Positions 29,637 through 40,072 of a stretch of 64,000 bases of DNA are shown here, piece by piece; positions within the stretch are counted from its first letter, which is position 1; every line of letters begins with the position of its first letter. Location of the stretch: the NCBI RefSeq assembly GCF_900660645.1, contig NZ_LR215036.1:1116001-1180000 (forward strand), read 5' to 3'. Below the pieces are notes generated by a model. It did no database searches, was not told where the DNA came from, and saw only the letters and a list, made by a program, of their open reading frames with translations. The DNA comes from Mycoplasmopsis citelli. GTDB taxonomy: Bacteria; Bacillota_I; Bacilli_A; Mycoplasmatales; Metamycoplasmataceae. Position numbers and translations under genes: made by a program.

Positions 29637-31928
29637 ATGAATCCGATTCTTCAATTAAAAGGTGATTTAAAACAAAGAAAATCAAACAACGGAGGCGGTG
29701 CCTCTAATATTCCTAAAGAAAGTTTTGTTAAAATTGAAAAATTAGAAAAATTAAGAAGTGATTTAGAAGAAGTTAAGAAATTTTGATTAAACGAAAAACT
29801 ATTAAATAAAGTTCTTGTAAGAGCTCATTATAAAGAAATAGTTGCAAAAAGCAATAGAATAAAAGGAATATTTGGAAAAGATTCTGAAGCGAACAACAAA
29901 CTTGTTGTTGGAGCAAAATTTAAAGTAAATATAACAGAAGGAAAAGAAGAAAAGAAACACATTATAACTTATTGTATTACTAACAAAATTTTAAATGAAG
30001 CGATAAATAAAATTCAATTAATTATTTCGTTTTTGAAAGCAAATTCAAAGCAAGAAATAAGTTACAATGATATAAATGAAATTAACAAGAAAAAAATTGG
30101 TAATCTTTTTGAAGGGAAAAATGAATTATCAATTCCAAAAAGCAGATTTATAAATATTATTGTTGATGCATATTATTTAGAAGGGTTTGATGTACAAAAA
30201 GAGGTTAAAGATTTTGATGGAAATTCGATTATTACAATTTATGATACAGGAACTAAAATATCTGAAATTCTAGAAAAATTAGAAATAGAAACATTAAATT
30301 ATAGTATTGTTGATAACACTACTGTTTCATTAACCAAAGATCAATATAACAAACTCAAAAATAAAGCTCCTTATTTAATATCAATGGGAGTAAAAGATCT
30401 TATGAGTATTGATCCTGTTAGTTCTTTAGAAAATAATGATTGAGTAGTCGCTATACCAGACCCAACTAATGAACCTACTATTGGTGTAATAGATACACTA
30501 TTTGATAAAAGAGTATATTTTTCAAAATGAGTTGAATTTAAAAATATGCTTGATAAAAACATTACTACTTCTCAAAAAGACTATGAACATGGTACAATGG
30601 TTTCATCAATTATTGTAGATGGACCAACAATAAATCCTGAATTAGACGATGGATGTGGTCGTTTTAAAGTTAGACACTTTGGAGTTGCTCCAGCTAGTGA
30701 ATTTAGTATTTTAAGTATTTTAAAATCTATTGAGGAAATAATTGTTTCTAATAGAGATATTAAGGTTTGAAATTTATCATTAGGTTCTAAAATAGAGATT
30801 CAAGAAAATTACATTTCTTATATAGCTGCTCTTTTAGATAAAATTCAATACGAAAATAATGTAATATTTGTGGTTGCAGGAACAAATAAAGAACTACCTA
30901 ATGTTGAAAAAATTGGTGATCCAGCTGATTCAATTAATTCAATAGTAGTAAATTCTGTGGGATTTGATGGTAAGCCTGCTAATTATGCAAGAAAAGGTCC
31001 TGTATTATCTTTTTTTCGAAAACCAGATGTAAGTTATTATGGTGGTACTAGAGGAAATTATATAAAAGTATGCGGACCAAACGGAGAAGCTAAAATAGCA
31101 GGAACATCATTTGCGGTCCCTTGAATTACAAGAAAAGTAGCTTACCTTATTGAAGTATTGGGTTTAACAAGAGAATTAGCAAAGGCTCTTATTATTGATT
31201 CAGCAGCAGGTTGAGAAAATAATTTAAATGATCACAATCTTATAGGATATGGTATTGTCCCTAAGCATATAAACGATATTATAAAGACAGATCCTTCGGA
31301 GATAAAATTTTTAATTAGTGGAGTTTCAGAAAAATATGATACTTATAGCTACGATATTCCTGTCCCTATTGATTCTAAGATAAAGAAACATCCTTTTGTT
31401 TCGAAAAGTACTTTGTGTTATTTTCCTAAATGTTCAAGAAACCAAGGAGTTGATTACACAAATACAGAAATGGACATTCATTTTGGTGCATTAGTTTTGA
31501 AAAACGAAAAAACAACTATTAAATCAATCAATGAAAATAGACAATCTGAAAATGAAAATTTATCTCTAAAAGAATCAAAAGCTCGTAAATTGTTTAGAAA
31601 ATGAGATAATGTTAAGCATATTCGAGAAAATAAAACAACAGCAGAAGGAAGGCCTAGACAACCAAAAGATGTAATCAAAAATTATTCTTGAGGAATAAGC
31701 ATTAAAACAAAAGCAAGACAAAGTTTTTTAGACGGGAAAAATTTAGCATTTGGTGTTGTTGTAACTTTAAGAGAAATATATGGTAAAAACAGAATAGATG
31801 ACTTTATTCAGCAAGCTTCAGGCAGAGGTTGATTTGTTAAAAAAATTGAAATTAAAAATAAAATTGATATTTACAATAAAGCCAGTGAAGAAATAAAATT
31901 CAATAATGATGATCTAAACAAAAATTAA
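29637..31928 (+). CDS. ietS: subtilisin-like serine protease, IetS-like
   Basis: This 763-residue S8-family protease has no signal peptide and should act in the cytoplasm. An N-terminal domain of about 270 residues comes first. The catalytic triad follows: Asp286 (PTIGVIDT), His318 (YEHGTMVSS) and Ser491 (AGTSFAVPW), all in canonical context, so it looks active. A 250-residue C-terminal domain rich in Lys/Glu follows. It starts 6 bases after the ATPase stop, using an AAGGAG inside the ATPase gene, so the two are tightly coupled. By analogy with IetS it may be the toxic or effector partner. Several UGA Trp codons are used. Confidence 0.78.
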
Positions 31929-31962
31929 AATAGAGCAGTTAAATTTTCTGCTCTATTTTTTG
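31927..31962. terminator. bidirectional terminator, ietS / lipoprotein
   Basis: AAAATAGAGCAG / CTGCTCTATTTT stem with A/T flanks. It lies between the converging protease and lipoprotein genes and contains the lipoprotein stop codon. Confidence 0.88.
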
Positions 31963-32762
31963 TTAATTTTAATATATTCATCTAATTTTGGTTGAAACTC
32001 TTTAACAAAAGATGAATTTTTTATTTCTTCAATTTCTTGATTGCTTATAACTTCATTTTTATTTATTTTATCCACTAATTTAAGGTACATTTCTTGTTGA
32101 TTATTAATTTCTCTTTGTAAATGTTCATAATCTTGAAAGGTAAAAACTTGATTTAAAATCTTAGTTTGAAAAAAACTTAAAGCCACATTATTAAAAAAGT
32201 TATTTAATTGATCTGAGTAGTGATCTTGAGCATCATTTAATTGATTATACTTTGGTTCTTTTAATAAATCGCTTGAATATTTGTTTAATTCTTCCTTTGC
32301 TGAAGTAATTCCTAAAAAGTTCTGTTTACTCTCAGTATCAAGTAATAAATAGGGAGTTATTGCTTCTAAAGAATCGTATTTTAGTGAGTTATCTAAAAGT
32401 TTTTTTAATAATTCTCTTCCAACACTAAGAAGTGATTGAATTTGGGCTGATAACATTTGTTGTTTTTGTTGGGATACAGGATTTAATGCAGTTGAAGAAT
32501 TAATTTCAATTTGATGTAAAATATTTTGATAAATATTTTCAGAATTATGTAGTGATATAAGCATAAATTCAAGCTTTTGGGAATTCTCTTTACTTAAAGA
32601 AGATTTTCTTTCAACTTCTTTAACAAAGTTTTGAAATTCTATAACACTATCTCTAAAAAAGTTTTTTTGGAACAAATTATCACAAGAAATAACACTTAAC
32701 CCACTTAAAGTTATAGTGCTTAAAGGTAATAAGATTTTTAAAAGTTTTTTGAACTTTTTCAT
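31953..32762 (-). CDS. lipoprotein
   Basis: This 269-residue protein has a basic start (MKKFKKLLKI), a hydrophobic core and the lipobox LSVISC, so it should be lipid-anchored on the outer face of the membrane. The mature part is all-helical in appearance, with Gln/Lys/Glu-rich segments (QQKQQMLSAQIQSLLS) and no recognised catalytic motif. It overlaps none of its neighbours and is followed by the pgsA group upstream on the same strand. Its role is unknown; surface-exposed mycoplasma lipoproteins of this kind are often species-specific. Confidence 0.85.
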   Translation of the reverse strand: MKKFKKLLKILLPLSTITLSGLSVISCDNLFQKNFFRDSVIEFQNFVKEVERKSSLSKENSQKLEFMLISLHNSENIYQNILHQIEINSSTALNPVSQQKQQMLSAQIQSLLSVGRELLKKLLDNSLKYDSLEAITPYLLLDTESKQNFLGITSAKEELNKYSSDLLKEPKYNQLNDAQDHYSDQLNNFFNNVALSFFQTKILNQVFTFQDYEHLQREINNQQEMYLKLVDKINKNEVISNQEIEEIKNSSFVKEFQPKLDEYIKINKK

Positions 32763-32792
32763 ATTTTTATTTTATCAAAAAATAAACACAAA

Positions 32793-33458
32793 CTACTGTT
32801 TGTGTTTAAGTGATTTTTCTAAATATTGATATCCCGAAACATAACTGATAATAACAGCTCCAATTAATCCAATTAAAACAACAATTGAAAGTGCTTTTTG
32901 AGCTGTTGAATAAAGATTTTCAACATTAGTAGGTATTCCATTTGAACTAAGGAAAATTCCATTTAACAGTAAAGTTACAATAATTAAAATCGAAATATAA
33001 AAAGTTTTAATTTTTGCTAATTTAGAAGCTTTAACATCCATTTGTTTACGAGCCATTTGAATTCTTAAACCATCAACAATTAAATCACGAATGACAATTA
33101 AAACAACTAAACCAGGATTAAATCAATTAGCTAAAATTAAATAAACAAGAGCTACAATTGTGATTATCTTATCGGCAAGCGGATCTCAAAGTTTTCCATA
33201 ATCTGAAACTACTTTTCATTTGCGAGCCAGATACCCATCAGCAAAATCAGTTGCAATAGCAAGAGTAAAAAAGACAAACATAATTCAAGAAAGAGAAATG
33301 CGATACTTTTGAAATCTATTAAAATCACTATATATTTCGGTTCCAAAAAAGATTAAAAATGCAACCAATAAAAATGCAATTCAAATCCGCACCATTGTTA
33401 AAATATTGGGAAAATTTTCTTTGGTGATATTAAATTTCATATTAAGTTTTCATTTCAT
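32793..33458 (-). CDS. pgsA: CDP-alcohol phosphatidyltransferase (PgsA)
   Basis: PgsA joins glycerol 3-phosphate to CDP-diacylglycerol for phosphatidylglycerol synthesis in the membrane. The 221-residue protein has about six hydrophobic segments and the family signature D-x2-DG-x2-AR-x8-G-x3-D-x3-D, seen as DFADGYLAR, then DYGKLWDPLADK. The start at 33458 is preferred over 33440 because GGAGAT lies 9 bases upstream of it, in the tail of the preceding gene. At least seven Trp are encoded by UGA. Confidence 0.93.
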
Positions 33459-33465
33459 AAGTTAT

Positions 33466-33999
33466 TTATCTCCGCTCAATTATTTTTCTTTTTTCAAAAG
33501 CATAATATTGATTTAAAAAATTTATTTCTTTTTGATATGCTTCATCAGAGATATCTTGTTTGACTTTATTTGCTTGTTCTTTAAAAAAACTTAATTCCTT
33601 AGAACATTTTGATACCCATGAATTAGCTTTGATCTCTTTTAAATTATTTAAATTTTTAACAAAGGTAGCAAATTCAGGGTTTGGTAGCACAAACCGTTTG
33701 AATTTGTCTAAATTCATTAAATCTTTAAGGTATTCAGCTGGAATAAAATTAATATCTTTCATCTTCATTTTTCCCACACTAACTTCAAAATTGTTTAATT
33801 CTTCTTCATTAAGTTCAATTAAACGATTGACACTTATAGTTAATGATTGGGTATAAGCTTTAGCTTCGGCTTTAAATTCTATAAGTAACTTTTTTTCTTT
33901 ACGAGCGGTAATTTTTTCTGAAATTATTTTATAAAAAATAAATCCAACAATTAAAATAATTAACGCTCCAAAGATAATTCATATATATAAATCAGCCAT
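33466..33999 (-). CDS. single-pass membrane protein, unknown function
   Basis: This 177-residue protein has one N-terminal transmembrane helix (about residues 4-26, LYIWIIFGALIILIVGF) followed by a long charged, helical cytoplasmic part rich in Lys and Glu. The organisation (short membrane anchor, basic cytosolic coil) resembles proteins that tether to the membrane, but no family is recognised. It sits in a run of minus-strand genes before pgsA, with only 7 bases to pgsA and a GGAGAT ribosome-binding site upstream. Confidence 0.75.
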
Positions 34000-34006
34000 A
34001 AATCTC

Positions 34007-34327
34007 CTATTTTTGTATTTTTAATCTTCATTTATCTGGTTTTTGCTCGGTAAATTGTTGCATAATTTTTTCTAAATCTTTTTGGCTTAAAGTAGAACGC
34101 TGGATTTCGCTGTGTAAATAAGCACTATATTGACGATAGTTAAAAGTAGGTTTTGGAGTAATTTTTTTATAAGTAATTCTCCCACCACCTGATAAAGGTT
34201 CATCAATTTCTACTTCAGTCCCATCAACAATATCTTTCATTTCTCGTTTAATTGTTTTTATTTCTTCTTGAGCTTGCTTTAATTCTTCGGCAAGTAATTT
34301 TAATTTTTCAATATTGGCTATTTCCAT
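34007..34327 (-). CDS. small charged protein, unknown function
   Basis: This 106-residue protein reads through a UGA near the end (DKWRLKIQK). Residues 1-35 form a probable coiled coil (LKLLAEELKQAQEEIKTIK), followed by a glycine-rich turn (PLSGGGRITYKK) and a second helical segment. No family is recognised. It lies between mgtE and the membrane protein gene, with 7 bases to the latter, and probably belongs to the same transcript. Confidence 0.7.
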
Positions 34328-34362
34328 ATCTTCCTTGATTTATTTTTACTTATTTATTGATT

Positions 34363-35844
34363 TTATTTAGCTAAAGGCACAATTTTTAAAGCTACCCCAA
34401 GAGCCAGCATTCCAATGTTAATTCCAAAGAAAATCAATGTTGAAAGTGCATCAGAAAGGGTGGTTAAAATTGGAGCAGACATTACTGCTGGATCTTTTTT
34501 AAGTTTCATTGCAAAAATAGGGATAATAGTTCCTAAAAACTTTGCAAAAATTACAACTACAAAAAGTGAAATAGAGCTTCCTAAAATAACAAATGTTAGT
34601 GCTCATCAACTCGCTTCACTTTTAAAAATTAAAAAGTATAAATAGAGTCTTAAAATATTAAAAGCAAACATTATCAGACCCACAATTGAAGCCACTTTAA
34701 CTTCTTTTAAAATAGCTTTCCCAGCGTCTTTAAACTCTAAATCTCCTAAAGCAGTGGCCCGAGTTATTGTAGTTGAACTTTGTGAACCAGCATTTCCTGC
34801 AGATCCAGAAATAACTGGAATTAGTCCCACAATAATAGCAACTGAAATGTTAATATGTAAGGAATGTACAATAAATTCCTGACTAATATTGGTAAATTTT
34901 TCAATTACAAGCTGACTAATAGTTGCTGAAAGCATTAGTACCAATAACCACAAAATACGGGACTTTACAATAGTTTTAACGGTTGTTTTTAAATAACTTT
35001 CTTCAGCGGCATCGGGATTAATTCCGCTCATTTTATAAATATCTTCAGTAGCTGCTTCTTGAATAACGTCAATTACATCATCAGAAGTAATCATTCCAAT
35101 AAGATAATTTTCTCGATTTATAACTGGAAGCGTTGAGCGGTCTTGATCAGCAAAAATTAATGCTGCTTGTTCTTTGGAATCGTAAGTGTAAACCGATCTT
35201 GCTGGCGAATAAATATCATCAATAATAACATCTTCATCAGAAAAGACAATTTCCTCAAGCATTATTGAGCCAAGTAACATTCCATTTTGATTAACTACAT
35301 ATAAGTTATGGCTTAATTCCACTTTATTGCGATAATCTCGGCGGATTTTAGCTAGTGCTTTTTTACAAGTTAAAGTGTTAGTTAAAGTTGAAATATCAAC
35401 TGACATAATACTTCCGACTTGATCATCATCATAAGATAAAATTGCGTTAATTTTATCACGTTTTTCTTGGTCAGTATGATTTAAAATTTTGCGAGTTAAA
35501 TTGGCTGGAAGATCTTCTAAAATATCGGCTAGCTCGTCAGTTTGAAGCTCTTGTAGGAGCTTCATTCCCCAATCTTCAGTTAAATTATTAACTAGCTGGA
35601 ATTGTACATCTTCATCTAAATATGAAAAAAGTTCAGCCACATCAGCAGTTTTGAGTGAACGCAACAAAAAGAGCTGATCACTAGGAATTAAACTTTGAGT
35701 TGCATATGCAATATCAGCTAAAGTATATTCATCTAAAAAATCACGAATTTTTTTAATACTCTTACTATGAATTAACTCAATTAATTCAAGAAGGATTTTA
35801 TCTTCAATATCATTTGGTAAATCAAAATTTTTGTTTTCTAACAT
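34363..35844 (-). CDS. mgtE: magnesium transporter MgtE
   Basis: MgtE is a Mg2+ channel gated by cytosolic Mg2+. The 493-residue protein has the N-terminal MgtE_N domain (about 1-130, with LRSLKTADVAELFSYL), two CBS domains (about 135-260, MSVDISTLTN and PARSVYTYD), a plug helix and five transmembrane helices. The pore-helix signature PVISGSAGNAGSQSST is intact. A UGA pair (SWWAL) near TM4 is part of the protein, which therefore runs to 34363. AGGAGG precedes the ATG at 35844. Confidence 0.94.
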
Positions 35845-35871
35845 TGAACCTCCTTTTTAAAAATTGAGCTT

Positions 35872-36456
35872 TTAATCTTTAATGTATTTAAGAAGTGTTT
35901 CTTTAAATTCGCTAATTGGCACTTTAGTCATCAATCCACCCTTAAGAATGCTAATTGCTCCGCTTTCTTCAGAAACAACAATAGTGGTTGCATCAGATTG
36001 CTCAGAAATTCCCAGAGCAGCTCGATGACGAGATCCATAAGAATTATCAACACTTTTTTTGGTGATTTTATAAAAAGTAGATGCATAATAAATTTTATTA
36101 TCTCGAATAATCACCGCTCCATCGTGAATAGGGCTATCTTTATTAAAAATAGCAATAAGTAAGGAACTAGATAAGTTCGCATTTAAAATAATTCCATCAG
36201 TACGTAAATTGTCTAAATTTTCATTATTTTCTAAGGTAATTAGAGCTCCAATTTTACGTTTTGATAAATATTCCACAGTGTCTTTAAGTTCATAAATTAA
36301 GCGTTCTTGGGATGATTTTCCTAAGCTTAAATATTTATTACGAACAATTTTTTTGGAAATAAAATTGCTAATTCTTGGTCATAAAAGCACTAGTAAAATT
36401 GCTATTGCCACTCAAAAAGTTAATAAAACAATTAATAAAATAAAAATCACAAGCAT
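35872..36456 (-). CDS. cdaA: diadenylate cyclase, single-TM type
   Basis: This enzyme joins two ATP into c-di-AMP, which controls K+ uptake in mollicutes and Firmicutes. The 194-residue protein has one N-terminal transmembrane helix (VIFILLIVLLTFWVAIAI) and a DAC domain with the catalytic DGAVIIRDNKI and the RHRAALG motif (SYGSRHRAALGIS). Standard CdaA has three TM helices; this one matches the shorter mollicute type (CdaM of M. pneumoniae). The phosphodiesterase gdpP is about 3.6 kb away, and a K+ channel and Mg2+ channel are also in the window. Confidence 0.92.
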
Positions 36457-36459
36457 GCT

Positions 36460-36753
36460 TTATCCAGCAAATTTGCTAATTGCATAAGCTCCTAAAATGA
36501 GCAATACAATCACAAAGACAATAATAGCAATGTAAATTAAATTTTTAATAAGTGCTTTTTTTTGATTTTTAGCATCAGCTAAAATTTCTTCTTGAGTTTT
36601 TTGCGGAAGCAAATTCCCTTCTAAATCATAAGTTTGCTCAATAATGCGAGCAATTTCGGCTTTACGCAAATTGATAAAATGTTCTGGATCAATTTTAGAA
36701 TCAGATTTTTTGCGTTGATTTTCCTTACTATTTAATAATTTTTTAATATCCAT
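36460..36753 (-). CDS. small tail-anchored membrane protein
   Basis: This 97-residue protein has a charged N-terminal two thirds (DIKKLLNSKENQRKKSDS, then TQEEILADAKNQKK) and one C-terminal transmembrane helix (LIYIAIIVFVIVLLILGAYAI). It ends 3 bases before the diadenylate cyclase start, so the two are co-expressed. No family is recognised. A link to c-di-AMP is possible only by position. Confidence 0.75.
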   Translation of the reverse strand: MDIKKLLNSKENQRKKSDSKIDPEHFINLRKAEIARIIEQTYDLEGNLLPQKTQEEILADAKNQKKALIKNLIYIAIIVFVIVLLILGAYAISKFAG

Positions 36754-36821
36754 AATACCTTCTTAAAATCCTTATATTTAAATTTTACTTTATGTAGATA
36801 AAAATGTAACTTTTTTGTTGA

Positions 36822-36850
36822 TAAAATAAAAATTGTCTGCAGACAATTTT
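36822..36850 (-). terminator. terminator of the CNNM/CorC-type gene
   Basis: A perfect palindrome AAAATTGTC-TGCA-GACAATTTT followed by TTATTTTATC on the minus strand. Confidence 0.8.
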
Positions 36851-36860
36851 TATCCTGATG

Positions 36861-38096
36861 CTATAGTTTATTAATTTCAATGATGCTGTGGGATTTTTTG
36901 TCTTTAGCAAGCGAAATAACTTTAAATTGATACTTATTATCTAAAGTATAGGAAGTTTTTTTGTATAACTTTTTATCGCCAGTTTTTAGCAGTAAATATT
37001 GCTCTAAAGTCAGTTCTTCTTCAGTTTGATTAAGAAGTGAGACTTCAATATCTAATTGTTTAAAAACATCATACACAAACAGGTCGGAGTTAACTTCCGA
37101 AGTTTCCAGTGAAAGTTCATAAATTTGCTCATCATTATCGTGTTCATCGTAAATTTCACCAACAATCTCTTCTAAAATATCTTCAATGGTAATAATTCCC
37201 TTAACTTTAGTAGAATTATTGTTTTCCACCACAAATCCCATTTGTGCCCGAGCTTTACGTAGTTTATCTAGTGCCGAAGAGAGCAATGAATTAGCTGAAA
37301 TATATGGAACACTTTACATATAATTAATAATTTTTCCTCTTTGAAGATGAAAAATATCCTTAAGCATAACCATTCCGATTAATTCACCATTTTTCATAAT
37401 TGGAAGTCGTGCATAATTAGTTTCTTTAAAGACTAACTTGGCTTTAGCGATGTTGTCTTTATAATCTAAATACGAAACATCTTTAAGCTTAATGTAATGT
37501 TGTTGGACTTTTCTTGAGTCTAAATCCAGTGCATTTTTAACCAAAATACTCTCACCAGTTTGTAACACTCCCTCATTTTGAGCTAAATTAATCATGGTTT
37601 TAAGTTCATCTTCAGTATGAGTAACTAGCACTTCTTTCCCGATTTTACTAATTGGAAGTGTTATAACTCATAAAATTCAGTACATAATTTCAATAAAAGG
37701 AGCAAAGATTTGCAAGTATTTAACCGTGTGATGTTTGGCGATCAATTTAGGGCCAATTTCTCCAAAAATCAGTAAAACTGGAGTTACTGCTGCAATGGAA
37801 ATGATAGTTGGTATAATGCTATCTTGTGCAAAAAATTGCGATAATAAAAATGAGCTAAGTACCGATGAACCAACATTAACAATATTATTTCCAATTAAAA
37901 TGGTTCCTAAAATTTGATTAAATTTATTTTTTTGTTTTTGGATTAACAAGGCATTTCGAGCCTTGTTTTCCACTAAAAAGTTAATTTTAGCTACTGAAAT
38001 AGTAGTGTAAGCAGTTTCGCTTCCACTAAAAATGCTACTAAGTAAAAACAAAATAAATAAAATAACTAAAAAAATGATTATCAAATGTAAAGGCAT
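36861..38096 (-). pseudogene. CNNM/CorC-type transporter gene with internal TAA
   Basis: The gene encodes a family thought to move Mg2+ or other ions. The first 260 codons give the DUF21 membrane domain (three or four helices, LSSIFSGSETAYTTIS signature) and the first CBS domain (NYARLPIMKNGELIGMV). A TAA at 37314-37316, which is a true stop in this code, follows RGKIINYM. The same frame then continues with the second CBS (ISANSLLSSALDKLRKARA, GIITIEDILEEIVG) and the CorC_HlyC domain to 36861. The flanking sequence is otherwise unbroken, so a single base change has interrupted it. A truncated, TM-containing protein may still be made; a TTG restart for the tail is less likely. Confidence 0.85.
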
Positions 38097-38154
38097 TATC
38101 TAACTCCTTTATAAGTGATAATTTTTTGATGGGAGAAAGGTTCCATAAAGCTCC

Positions 38155-39627
38155 TTATTTGTTTTCTTGTTTAACATATTCGGTAAAACTAACAATTTCA
38201 CCATTGTATTGCAATCCAGCTATTCCAAGTTGTCCATTACGGTTTTTAGCAACCGAAAGTAAAGTATTATAACTCATATCTTCTTGCTTACTATCAGCGT
38301 TTCGGCTTAAAAAGATTACAATATCAGCATCTTGTTCAATTGAACCAGATTCTCTAAGATCGTGAAGTTGAGGTTTTTTATCTTCGCGAGTTTCAACACT
38401 CCGAGAAAGTTGTGATAATGCCATAATTGGAATTTTCAATTCCAGTGCTAAAGTTTTTAAATTCCGAGAAATAATCGAGACTTCTTGCTGGCGGTTTCCG
38501 CGTCCATTTGGTGGTCCGCTAATAAGTTGTAAATAATCAATAATAATTAAATCTAGTTGATAATTTAAATTTTTATTTAGCAATCTTAATTTTCAAGTAA
38601 TATCATCAATGCTACTAGTTGGAACATCATCAAAATATACATTCATTTTATCAAAACTTAATGAAAACGAATCAAGTTTTTGTTTTTCGTAAGAATTTAA
38701 TTTTTTAGGATCTTGAATTTTATTTAATGAGACTTCTGAGTGAGTTGACAAAAAACGTGATGTTAGCTCACTGGCAGGCATTTCTAGTGAAATAAAAGCA
38801 ACATTTCGAACTCTTGGAGTTTCCTCATTTAAAGAATTAATTACTGCAGAATTTGTGCTTAAAAGATTTTCTAAAGTAATGTTTCGAGCAATATTAAGTG
38901 CAAAGGCAGTTTTTCCAATTCCTGGACGAGCTGCTAAAATAATAAATTGTCCTGGTTTAAAGCCATTAACATATTTGTCAATAGCTTCAAATTTGGTTTT
39001 AATTGAAAACTCATCGCTTTCTCCAATAATGCGTTCATTAATTGATTGAATTAATTCGCTTGAAGTTTCGCGAATATGCTTAAAACTACTGCTATGAATT
39101 GAGTTTTGTGAGTTATCAGAAAGAAATTGCTGAATGTTTTGGTAAGCTTCTTTTCATTCAAAATGATCTTGTGGATTTTGGATTTTTTTAAGTTCATAAG
39201 TATAATAAGCTTCTAAATTACGCATTTTGGTGAGGTCAATTAATTTTTCAATGTTAGTTAAAAAATGCGTCTCATTAATAATTTTTGTGGATATTAGTGA
39301 AATTAAAACTGAATTAACTAAGCTAAAAGCATTATTGTTTTGGATTTTTTCTAAATTTTCAATTAAATTAGCAAAATCAAAAAATGGAAAGACACTCCCT
39401 ATTTTGCTTTTTAAAAATAAAATATAGCGAAAAACTTGTTTATTTTCGGGGATAAAAAAGTCACTTTCGCTTAAGTATTGAGCTCCACGCTGTTGCATTT
39501 CTTCATCAGCAATCATTGATGAAAGAACGTTTTTTTCCACTTCATCATCTTGAAATAGAGTTTGTGGATTTAAAAACGGTTCAATAAGCGTAAGATAGTT
39601 TTTTTCGGAATTATTATTTTGAAACAT
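38155..39627 (-). CDS. dnaB: replicative DNA helicase
   Basis: DnaB is the hexameric helicase that opens the replication fork. The 490-residue protein has an N-terminal helical domain (residues 20-130) and the RecA-like C-terminal domain with Walker A ARPGIGKTAFALN, VAFISLEMPASEL, Walker B LIIIDYLQLI, and the motif-4 signature RQQEVSIISRNLK. SIEQDADIVIFL near the end is also typical. Three UGA Trp codons interrupt a standard-code reading. It overlaps rplI by 14 bases at its start. Confidence 0.95.
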
Positions 39628-40072
39628 TTATTGTAATTTCCAATCTAATGAGTGCATTAATATCTTTATATAAATTTGCAGTCACTTCATGACTTCCCTC
39701 AGAGACAAAATGAATTTTTTCCAATGCATGTTTTGGAAGAGTATATCCAAGTTTTTTTAATTCTTCGTGGACTTCTTTAGTTGAAACGCTCTTGTGAACG
39801 TTTAAATTGTGGTTTTTATCCACAGTTGCTTTAAGTACAAATTTTAGAGTAAGATTTTCTAAAGCTTCCTTTAACTTTAAAAATTCAGAACGTTTTTGGT
39901 GTTCATCAGCTGAAAGCTGTTGCAATTTACGCTCTAAAGTTTTAGCGGTTTTTTCATTATATGGTAAAGCAAATCCATTTTTAACTAAAAAATTACTTCC
40001 ATACCCATTTGAGACTTCAACAATGGTATTTGCTTTTCCTTCTTTACAATCTTTAAGTAAAATTACTTTCAT
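39614..40072 (-). CDS. rplI: 50S ribosomal protein L9
   Basis: L9 binds 23S rRNA with its N-terminal domain and reaches from the ribosome surface. The 152-residue protein shows the N-terminal signature VILLKDCKEGKANTIVEVSNGYGSNFLVKNG in pieces: MKVILLKD, NGYGSNFLV. A central helix of about 35 residues and a C-terminal domain complete it. It overlaps gdpP by 20 bases upstream and dnaB by 14 downstream, the standard gdpP-rplI-dnaB order in Firmicutes and mollicutes. Confidence 0.96.
   Translation of the reverse strand: MKVILLKDCKEGKANTIVEVSNGYGSNFLVKNGFALPYNEKTAKTLERKLQQLSADEHQKRSEFLKLKEALENLTLKFVLKATVDKNHNLNVHKSVSTKEVHEELKKLGYTLPKHALEKIHFVSEGSHEVTANLYKDINALIRLEITINVSK

Noticed and set aside
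38155-39627. dnaB seemed split into three parts
   Set aside because: Same frame throughout; the breaks are UGA tryptophan codons.
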